Below, one piece after another: positions 54,445 through 64,000 of a stretch of 64,000 nucleotides of DNA (position 1 is its first letter; every line of letters begins with the position of its first letter). The stretch covers positions 112,696,739 through 112,760,738 of the forward strand of contig OW121742.1 in the NCBI GenBank assembly GCA_933228675.1, in the 5' to 3' direction. The notes beneath the pieces are model-generated. The model was given only the letters and a program-made list of their open reading frames with translations. It did not search any database and had not been told where the DNA came from. This DNA is from Stomorhina lunata (taxonomy: Eukaryota > Arthropoda > Insecta > Diptera > Rhiniidae). A program made the position numbers and the translations under genes.

Positions 54445-56585
54445 TTATTACTATTGACTGATTGATCTACAATTGATTCGATATCATAATCTACGATTGA
54501 CTCTATATTATGATCTTTTATTTTCTATATAATGATCTACGATTATCTTTGTATAATGATCTACGATTGACTTTGTATAATGATCTACGATTTATTCTAT
54601 ATAATGATCTACGATTGACTCTTTATATAATCTATATAATGATCTACGATGGACTCCATATAATGATCTGCGATTGACTCTATATAATGATCAAGGATTG
54701 ACTCTTTATAATGATCCACAATTGACTCTATATAATGATCTACGATCGACTCTATATACTGATCTACGATTGACTCTATATAATGATCTACGATTGACTC
54801 TATATAATGATCTACGATTGATTTTATCTAATGATCTATAATTGACTCTGTTTAATGATCTACGATGGACTCTATATAATGATCTTACATTGACTCTATA
54901 TAATGATCGACGATTGACTTTATACAATGATCTACGATTGACTCTATATAATAATCTTTAAATTACTCTATATATCTCTATATATTGATCTACGATTGAC
55001 TCTATATAATGAACTACGATTAAGTCTATATAATAATCTACGACTGACTCTATATAATGATCTACGATTGACTATATATAATGATCTACGATTGAATTTA
55101 TATAATTATCTACGATTGACTCTATATAATGATCTATAATTGACTCTATATAATGATCTACGATTGAGTCTATAAAATGATCTACGATTGACTTTATATA
55201 ATTATCTACGATTGACTCTATATAATGATCTACTTTTGACTGTATATAATGATCTACGATTGAGTCTAAATAATTATTTACGATTGACCCTATACAATGA
55301 TCTACGATTGACTCTATATAATGATCTACGATTGACTCTATACAATGATCTACGATTAACTCCATATAATGATCTACGATTGACTCTATATAATGAACTA
55401 CGATTAAGTCTATAGAATAATTTACGATTGACTCTATGTAACGATCTATGATTGAATTTATATAATGATCTATGATTGACTCTATATAATGATCTACGAT
55501 GTACTCTATATAATGATCTATTAATACTCTATATAATGATCAATTATATAATGATCTAGGATTGACTCTATAGAAGAATCTACAATTGACTCTACATAAT
55601 GATCTACGATAGGCTCTATATAATGATCTACGATTGACTCTTTATAATGATCTACGATTGACTTTTTATAATAATCTACGATTGACTCTATATAATGATC
55701 TACGATTGATTCTATATAATGATCTACGATGGACTCCATATAATGATCTGCGATTGACTCTATATAATGATCAAGGATTGACTCTTTATAATGATCCACA
55801 ATTGACTCTATATAATGATCTACGATCGACTCTATATACTGATCTACGATTGACTCTATATAATGATCTACGATTGACTCTATATAATGATCCACGATTG
55901 ATTCTACCTAATGATCTACGATTGACTCTATATAGTGATCTTAGATTGACTCTACATAATGATCTACGATGGATTCTATATAATGATCTACGATTGACTC
56001 TATATAATGATCTTCGATTGACTTTATACAATGATCTACGATTGACTTTATATGTTGATATACGATTGACTCTATATAATGATCTACGATTGAGTCTATA
56101 TAATGATTTTAGATTTATTCTATCTAATGATCAACGATTGACTTTATATAATGATCGATTGACTCTATATAATGATCTACGATTGACTATATAATGATCT
56201 ACGATTGACTATATAATGATCTATATAATGATCTACGATTGACTATATAATGATCTATATAATGATCTACGATTGACTATATAATGACCTATATAATGAT
56301 CTACGATTGACTATATAATGATCTATATAATGATCTACGATTGACTATATAATGATCAACGATTGACTTTATATAATGATCGATTGACTCTATATAATGA
56401 TCTACGATTGACCATATAATGGTCTTTATGAAGATCTATATAATGATCTACGATTGACTCTATACAATGATCTACGATTGACTCTATACAATGATCTATG
56501 ATTGACTCTATATCATGATCTACTATTGACTCTCTGTCATGATCTACGATTGACTCTATATAATGATCTACGATTGACTCTTTAG
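54445..56585 (+). repeat. 24-bp satellite array (TGATCTACGATTGACTCTAT + ATAA)
   Basis: About 88 units of 24 bp. Because 24 is divisible by three, open frames with 8-residue repeats appear on both strands (VNRRSLYR, IESIVDHY, LRLTLYND). They break and restart freely and are artefacts. A block of about 160 bp with several private variants (GATGGACTCC, GATCAAGG, GATCCACAATTG, GATCGACTC, ATATACTGATC) is present twice, at about 54650 and 55730, exactly 1,080 bp (45 units) apart. Around 56187-56350 the period changes to 34 bp. Confidence 0.96.
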
Positions 56586-56589
56586 TTTA

Positions 56590-59080
56590 GTTTTGAACCT
56601 GGCTTTGACTTTATTGGGGCGGCACAATCGGGCACCTCAGACTCATAAGTAACTAAAAACGATATTTAATTATCATTTCCCAACCGATTTGAAGAATTAT
56701 ACTATATAACAAATACGAAGGCCAAGGTCTACAAAAAACGTTGCGACATGCATATCCTATCTCTTATGGTTTCAAAGATATTCCACTTCAAAAATTAAAA
56801 TTTTCAATTTTTGTTACATTCGGGCCCACCTTATAACGATGCGGAAAACATCAAAATTAAAATAGGCAAAAACCTAGGGATAACAATGTATTATATTTAG
56901 TGTAATCCTAGATTGGTTTGTGCCCTAAATTTGAGCCAAATCGATTAAGAGGTAGTTGTTAAAAATGGGTTAGCACATTTGAAATGGAATTACAGATCGA
57001 AAATTGAACTTTAAGCTTAAATTTCTGTACAGATCTTAATGAAACCTAAACTCTGTAAAAGCTTAAGATGTTATATATTGGCTACAAGAAGAACGACTGC
57101 GAAATCTTTCTTAATTATAGAGTTACAGAGTTTTGACCAATGAAAAACGATTCTAAACCACTGCGCGGCGGTTCATAAAGGAAGTTTTACCCACATCAAA
57201 GAAGAAAATACTTTCGGTAGTGTTTGTTTATACTAAGTTAAAGCTTTTCAACTTCAGGAACGAACTTTTTTGTTGACGCTTGTAACTTGGCCACAATATG
57301 ATAATGTCGGTGCAGGGGAACAATCTCCCCAGTACAAATAACCGCTAGTATTTTCAGAGCTTTTGGTAAAGTCTTTAAACTTTGAAGAAAAACATATTGT
57401 CGGTTACAGGATAAAAGTCGTCAGACTCTTAACACGCAAAGAAATCGAAACATGTTAAGAGTTGTAAAACTGTGACCGATGTTATATTGTTAGTGAGCTT
57501 ATCCTGTATGTGAGGGTAAAGAGACCGCAATCGAGATTTTGGCGATGACTTTTTGAATTCTTGAATAAGGAGTGATATAGACCCAGCGTAAGTTAACTGT
57601 GAGGAAAGCAAAAGATTACTCTGTTAAAGGCCTTCTATTGATAGGCCTTAAATCAATTCCCGCTGTCCACTTGTCACACACTGCTTCGACATTTGAACGT
57701 GTTGATAAAGTCTAAAACAAAAGGGAAGAAACGAAAAAATTGAAAGTGTAATTTGATACTTGGCAATATACTTAAGCTTCTTGTTTTATGCACATGATGA
57801 CAGTTAAGTACTTAAATTTTATATAACCAAACAACATAAGTAACTAAGTACTAAGCAACAATATCAGATACTTACTACTCGCAACACACACTTGCAACAT
57901 ACAGCCCTCAACTCTAAACAGACAGCAAGTCCATAAAGTAGTTGAGGCAACATTTACTAAAAGCAACAACAAAAAAGTAGGTATTGTCTTTTTTCAGGCT
58001 TTTGTTTCGCATTTTTTTCTTTTTATAGCCAAAGTTATAGGGTTTCTTCTGAGACAAAAACAGATTTTATTTTGGCTTAAAAAAAAATTAATGAAAAAAA
58101 GAGGAAGGAACTTTAGTTGTAGAGGAAAAAAATAACCCAAAGCAACTGAAATGAACTGGATTCGCTTGAAAAGTAGAAATACAAATAATTCTTAAGTAAA
58201 TCCCTTAAGACATCATAATAAAACAACACTCAAGTCTTGTTAACACCTGCTGTGATTCTTGGCTACAAATTTTCTAAACTTAACAGAGAATGTCCTTTTT
58301 TTAGTCTTAGTTGCATGGTTTTGAGGCTAATACTTGATTTTCCTTTTCTCAAAGATTCCTTTTTGCCAGTATCTCTTTTTCCTCTAATTTTGTATTAAAG
58401 TTTATTTTTTTTTCTTGTCAGATTTAATAACCACCATGTTTTGTGTCATGTCCTTTCGCTGTAACTTCCTTTTTCAATTAACAGCCTATTTGCTGGAAAT
58501 TTATACATAAACGTCCTTTTTTTTCCTTTTGCTTTGACCCAAGCGGAAATTATTATAATTTTTTTGCGTTATCTACTTTATGAAAGAAAAAGAAAGAAGT
58601 GTGATATTCTGTTTAATAATTAATATATAAATACAGAACAAAAGTGTCCTGTTTTTATGTTTAAGCAAGAGCCTGAAAAAGGACATGAGTAATATTTAAT
58701 TAAAACAGTTGTTTTGTAAAGGTACTCGTTAATTTTTTTTCTTACTCTTTGTAAGAGTCACATTAAATACCGGAAGTTATTTTAATTTGCTCCGAAATTG
58801 TTCCAACTCTACATGTAGTCGTCAGTAATTAATTAAATTGAAAATTTGTTTGCGGTTTTGGGTTTCTTTAATAACAATTTTTAATCACTGCTAATTGCCA
58901 TACTTTACTTCTAAAGGGGGTTTCAAAATTCTTGGAAATTTTTAAGGTTTTGTATGTTATAATATTATGAAATTTGAAAAGATTAAAGGATTACTTTGGA
59001 GGAGGCATGTGTATACAAAGACTATATTTTATACTTAAGATTTAAATTAAAAAAAAATTTTAAATTTTTTTATGTATTTA
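56590..59080. other. Unassigned sequence of mixed composition
   Basis: 56590-57420 is less AT-rich (GGGGCGGCACAATCGGGCAC, GGGCCCACCTTATAACGATG) and may be decayed mobile DNA, but no protein motif survives. 57430-59080 is AT-rich with poly-T tracts. A 60-codon minus-strand frame (57429-57611) is not supported. Confidence 0.4.
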
Positions 59081-59084
59081 TATT

Positions 59085-59125
59085 CTAATCAAAATTTTCT
59101 TTTATATTTTTCTTTTTAGGTAAGT
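59085..59125 (+). promoter_or_regulatory. Recursive splice site (ratchet point, zero-length exon)
   Basis: In order: branch-point-like CTAAT at 59085-59089, a T-rich tract (TTTTCTTTTATATTTTTC), then TTTTTAG|GTAAGT with AG at 59118-59119 and a perfect donor at 59120-59125. An acceptor fused directly to a donor is the defining feature of recursive splice sites in long fly introns. The strand matches the exon at 9124, and the distance of about 50 kb suits such introns. By this model the first intron is removed in steps, with one intermediate joined here. Confidence 0.75.
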
Positions 59126-59399
59126 TCAACAGTGTAACAAAACTCTATCCTACTCTAAGTGGGAGTAATATTTTAATGATAAGAGGCTTAAATCAGGTTG
59201 TATACATTTTTTTTAACAAATTCGAATATAGTAAATAAGTTCAGTAATGACATAAAATCTTTTAAAACATAAACACGTTGAGAGTAGCTTCAAATATGTG
59301 GTTTGATGCGACACTAGAAGCCGAAGACTTTTTGTAGTTTTCAAAAATATCACGATCATTAACTAAACTCGTGATAATGATGTAAGCAAATAAAAAAAA

Positions 59400-62035
59400 A
59401 TTTTGAAAAAATTTTTTCAAAAATTTTATATTTTTATAGGAAATTTTTGAAAAATTACCTATAAAAATAAGAAATTTTTGAAAAATTACCTATAAAAATA
59501 AGAATTTTTTGAAAATTTTCCTATAGATATAGGAAATTTTTGAAAAATTTCCTATAAAAATAGGAAATTTTTGAAAAATTTCCTATAAAAATAGGAAATT
59601 TTTGAAAAATTTCCTATAAAAATAGGAAATTTTTGAAAAATTTCCTATAAAAATAGGAAATTTTTGAAAAATTTCCTATAAAAATAGGAAATTTTTGAAA
59701 AATTTCCTATAAAAATAGGAAATTTTTGAAAAATTTCCTATAAATATAGGAAATTTTTGAAAAATTTCCTATAAAAATAGGAAATTTTTGAAAAATTTCC
59801 TATAAATATAGGAAATTTTTTCCTATAAAACTAGGAAATTTTTGAAAAATTTCCTATAAAAATAGGAAATTTTTGAAAAATTTCCTATAAAAACAGGAAA
59901 TTTTTGAAAAATTTCCTATAAAAATAGGAAAATTTTGAAAAATTTCCTATAAAAATAGGAAATTTTTGAAAAATTTCCTATAAAAATAGGAAATTTTTGA
60001 AAAATTTCCTATAAAAATAGGAAATTTTTGAAAAATTTCCTATAAAAATAGGAAATTTTTGAAAAATTTCCTATAAAAATAGGAAATTTTTGAAAAATTT
60101 CCTATAAAAATAGGAAATTTTTGAAAAATTTCCTATAAAAATAGGAAATTTTTGAAAAATTTCCTATAAAAATAGGAAATTTTTGAAAAATTTCCTATAA
60201 AAATAGGAAATTTTTGAAAAAATTCCTATAAAAATTGGAAATTTTTGAAAAATTTCCTATAAAAATAGGAAATTTTTGAAAAATTTCCTATAAAAATAGG
60301 AAATTTTTGAAAAATTTCCTATAAAAATAGGAAATTTTTGAAAAATTTCCTATAAAAATAGGAAATTTTTGAAAAATTTCCTATAAAAATAGGAAATTTT
60401 TGAAAAATTTCCTATAAAAATAGGAAATTTTTGAAAAATTTCCTATAAAAATAGGAAATTTTTGAAAAATTTCCTATAAAAATAGGAAATTTTTGAAAAA
60501 TTTCCTATAAAAATAGGAAATTTTTGAAAAATTTCCTATAAAAATAGGAAATTTTTGAAAAATTTCCTATAAAAATAGGAAATTTTTGAAAAATTTCCTA
60601 TAAAAATAGGAAATTTTTGAAAAATTTCCTAGAAAGATAGGAAATTTTTGAAAAATTTCCTATAAAAATAGGAAATTTTTGAAAAATTTCCTATAAAAAT
60701 AGGAAATTTTTGAAAAATTTCCTATAAAAATAGGAAATTTTTGAAAAATTTCCTATAAAAATAGGAAATTTTTGAAAAATTTCCTATAAAAATAGGAAAT
60801 TTTTGAAAAATTTCCTATAAAAATAGGAAATTTTTGAAAAATTTCCTATAAAAATAGGAAATTTTTGAAAAATTTCCTATAAAAATAGGAAATTTTTGAA
60901 AAATTTCCTATAAAAATAGGAAATTTTTGAAAAATTTCCTATAAAAATAGGAAATTTTTGAAAAATTTCCTATAAAAATAGGAAATTTTTGAAAAATTTC
61001 CTATAAAAATAGGAAATTTTTGAAAAATTTCCTATAAAAATAGGAAATTTTTGAAAAATTTCCTATAAAAATAGGAAATTTTTGAAAAATTTTCCTATAA
61101 AAATAGGAAATTTTTGAAAAATTTCCTATAAAAATAGGAAATTTTTGAAAAATTTCCTATAAAAATAGGAAATTTTTGAAAAATTTCCTATAAAAATAGG
61201 AAATTTTTGAAAAATTTCCTATAAAAATAGGAAATTTTTGAAAAATTTCCTATAAAAATAGGAAATTTTTGAAAAATTTCCTATAAAAATAGGAAATTTT
61301 TGAAAAATTTCCTATAAAAATAGGAAATTTTTGAAAAATTTCCTATAAAAATAGGAAATTTTTGAAAAATTTCCTATAAAAATAGGAAATTTTTGAAAAA
61401 TTTCCTATAAAAATAGGAAATTTTTCAAAAATTTCCGATAAAAATAGGAAATTTTTGAAAAATTTCCTATAAAAATAGGAAATTTTTGAAAAATTTCCTA
61501 TAAAAATAGAAAATTTTTGAAAAATTTCCTATAAAAATAGAAAATTTTTGAAAAATTTCCTATAAAAATAGGAAATTTTTGAAAAATTTCCTATAAAAAT
61601 AGAAAATTTTTGAAAAATTTCCTATAAAAATAGGAAATTTTTGAAAAATTTCCTATAAAAATAGGAAATTTTTGAAAAATTTCCTATAAAAATAGGACAT
61701 TTTTGAAAAATTTCCTATAAAAATAGGAAACTTTTGAAAAATTTCCTATAAAAATAAGAACTTTTTGAAAAATTTCCTCTAATAAGAGGAAATTTTTGAA
61801 AAATTTCCTATAAAAATAGGAAATTTTTGAAAAATTTCCAATAAAAATAAGAAATTTTTGAAAAATTTCCTAAAAAAATAAGAAATTTTTGAAAAATTTC
61901 CTATAAAAATAGGAAATTTTTGAAAAATTTCCTATAAAAATAAAAAAAAAAAATTTCCTTTCTATAAAAATTAAACCTTTTTGATAAATTTCCTATAAAA
62001 AATAAGAAATACTTGGAAAATTTCCTTTTAAAAGA
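59400..62035 (+). repeat. Family H, array in AAAA-loop orientation
   Basis: About 83 units of 31 bp, the same orientation as array 1 (9486). Edges are decayed; 59520-61700 is highly uniform. One truncated unit (GGAAATTTTTTCCTATAAAAC) lies near 59811 and isolated variants carry ATATAGG loops near 59750 and 59810. Confidence 0.97.
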
Positions 62036-62861
62036 AATTTAAAAAGTTTTTATTTGAAAATGAGTGAAGAAAGTAAAGCACCTGTTACTTGTTTTCTAAT
62101 ATTGTTTTTCGACAATAAAATTATATTGAAATTTATAACATTTTCATTCAGCCTTTCTCCTACCCTTCTTGGCTATCTTATATCTTTTTCTTGTGTTTTT
62201 TTTCAATTCCCTTCCAATTTTTTTACATATCATTAACCTTTTACCACATCCGTTTTTCACAATTTCGTCTTTGGCTTATCTTTGTTTTTATGCCTTCGTC
62301 CAAAGTCACTTAAGCGTATCAGGTCTCTCAAGACACGTGTAACTGAACTTGATAAAAAAATGAAAACAAAACAAAAACTGTAGTATACTTTTTGTACACC
62401 CAAACACTTAAAAAACAGACATAAACAGCTGTGACCTTTTTGAGAGCAAAGGCAAAAAAATAAAACGTTTTCTTTAATTTATTTATTCATTTTGTGTTCT
62501 TTTTTAGATGATATTGCAATAATTTCCAACATTCATATCAATTAATTGTATCATTCTCACATATTTACTAAACAGAAAAAGTAAAGGGAATATAAGAAAA
62601 AATCACCCTAAAATATGCAACGAACCGTGACAGTTTATTGTTTACTGCATTTATGCTGTTTTTTTTTTGTTAGGTTTAAAATTTGTTTCTGTTTCTTGCT
62701 GCAACTTTTTTCATGTATAATTGCAAAAAAAATTTGCACGACATTTAAAAATTCTTAGAATTTAATATATATTTTAAAAGCGTTTTCCTGTTTTTAGAAG
62801 TTATATAAATTCTTGGATATTTTGAATAAATACATACATATATTAGAAATCTGAAATTTCT
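62036..62861. other. Unique spacer between opposed H arrays
   Basis: AT-rich. A good 3' splice-like tract (TTTTGTGTTCTTTTTTAG) ends at 62507, but the following frame closes after about a dozen codons, so I do not call an exon. The 60-codon frame at 62054-62236 is Phe/Ser-rich without recognisable features. Confidence 0.45.
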
Positions 62862-64000
62862 TATTTTTATAGAAAATTTTGCTAAAATTGCCTAATTCAA
62901 TATAAAATTTTGCAAAAATTTCTAATTTTTATGGACAATTTTTGAAGAATTTCTCATTTTTAAAGGAAATTTGCCAAAATTTCTCATTTTTATAGGACAT
63001 TTTCTTATGTTTATAGAAAATTTTTTAAAAACATTATATTTTTATCGTAAGTTTTTCAAAAATTTATTTTATAGGAAATTCTTCAAAAATTTCCTATTTT
63101 TATAGAAAACATTTTTAAAAATTTCTTATTTCTATAAGAAATTTTTCAAAAATTTCTTATTTCTACAGGAAATTTTTCAAAATTTTTTCATTTTTAAAGG
63201 AAATTATTCAAAATTTTCCTATGTTCATAGGAAATTTTTAAGAAATGTTATATTTTTATATATATTTTAAAAAAGTTCTTATTTTTAAAAAACATTTTTA
63301 AATAATTTCTTTGTTTTATACAAAAATTGTAAAAATATCTTATTTTTATAGAAAAATTTTCAAAAATTTCTTATTTTTATAGAAAATTTATCAAAAATTT
63401 CTTACTCTTATAGGAATTTTTTAAAAGTTTCTTATTTTTATAGGGAATTTTTAACAAAAATTTTTATTTTCATAGGAAATGTTTCAAAACTTTCTTATTT
63501 ATATTGAAATTTTTCAAAATTTTCTTATGTTTATAGAAAATTTTATATTTTATAGAAAATTTTTTAAAAATGTAATATGATTATAGGAAATTTTTAAAAA
63601 AATTCATATTTTAATAGTAAATTTTTCAAAAAATTCTTATTTTTATAGGAAATTTTTTTAACATTTCTTATTTTATAGGAAATTTTTTAAGAATTTTTTA
63701 TTTCTATCGCAACTTTTTAAAAATTTCTTATTTTTGAACGAAATTTTTTAAAAATCACTTATTTTTATAGACATTTTTTCAAACTTTTCTAATTTTTATA
63801 GGAAAATTTTCAAAATTTTCTTATATTTATAGGAAATTTTCTAAAAATTTCCTATTTTTATAGGAAAGTTTTAAAAAATTTCTTATTTTTAAAAGAAATT
63901 TTTCAAAAACTTCTTATTTTTATAGGAAATTTTTTAAAAATTTCTTATAGGGATTTTTTTCAAAAAATTTCTTATTTTTGTAGGATTTTTTTTTCCAAAA
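62862..64000 (-). repeat. Family H, degenerate array in TTTT-loop orientation, runs off the window
   Basis: About 37 decayed 31-bp units (ATTTTTATAGGAAATTTTTC, AAAATTTCTTATTTTTATAG and variants). Spacing stays close to 31 bp although single units differ at many positions. The array continues past the window end. Confidence 0.88.

Noticed and set aside
54706..56194. Open frames with 8-residue repeats (VNRRSLYR, IESIVDHY, LRLTLYND)
   Set aside because: Direct translation of the 24-bp satellite on both strands. Frames are broken by the same indels that mark the satellite's decay.
62508..62547. Possible exon after TTTTGTGTTCTTTTTTAG
   Set aside because: The acceptor is good, but the phase-1 frame closes after about a dozen codons and no donor or polyadenylation signal follows closely.

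Overview
The window looks like a piece of one very large intron of an insect gene, most likely from a higher (calyptrate-like) fly. It is AT-rich, host coding sequence is nearly absent, and the 5' leader near 8.5-9.1 kb is rich in CAA/CAG triplets as fly leaders are. Splice signals are of fly type. The taxon is inferred from style only; no marker gene is present. The one host coding exon I can support is on the + strand at 9124-9211. It starts with ATG after a fly-type CAAC context, encodes a hydrophobic signal-peptide-like N-terminus, and ends at a strong GTAAGT donor. No matching constitutive second exon was recognised downstream. A textbook recursive-splicing (zero-length exon) site lies at 59.12 kb, about 50 kb past the donor, which fits a giant first intron extending beyond the window. 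A possible short terminal exon in the right phase lies at 19406-19491.

More than a third of the window is tandem repeat, mostly from two families with the same 31-bp period. Family H (9486-12345, 12998-13800, 15089-16175, 40463-43280, 59400-62035, 62862-64000) has a unit that is almost its own reverse complement: a 13-bp stem, a 4-base loop and one linker base. Family T (1254-2352, 17128-18590, 27050-27862, 29279-31640, 36225-39075, 45030-46940, 47938-48402, 51939-52492) carries a perfect 14-bp palindrome TTTTCTATAGAAAA (one array has CTAGAG) plus a 17-bp spacer that differs between arrays. Both families occur in both orientations, so transcripts of the intron could fold into long double-stranded regions. 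A 12-bp satellite (AGACTAAGACAT) surrounds the first T array, and decayed copies sit next to two others. A 24-bp satellite fills 54.4-56.6 kb and has a 1,080-bp higher-order duplication. Older, decayed repeats fill 6.4-7.7, 20.7-26.0 and 32.5-36.0 kb.

Mobile DNA: a DNA transposon-like element (48403-51936) sits inside a T array at a TA target. Its terminal inverted repeats begin CACTCAAAA, and it holds a three-exon minus-strand gene for a protein with two N-terminal C2H2 fingers and a DD..E.NNPLGSH / GDNLA / CRFC core. A 130-bp MITE with a TTA duplication and Harbinger-like features is nested in that gene's first intron. At 3340-5262 there is a large fold-back element with roughly 0.5-kb inverted arms; its right arm is split by a 172-bp insertion flanked by an 8-bp duplication. 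A 211-bp fold-back element lies at 5388-5598.

The other open reading frames are products of satellites or of chance, and I do not call them as genes.
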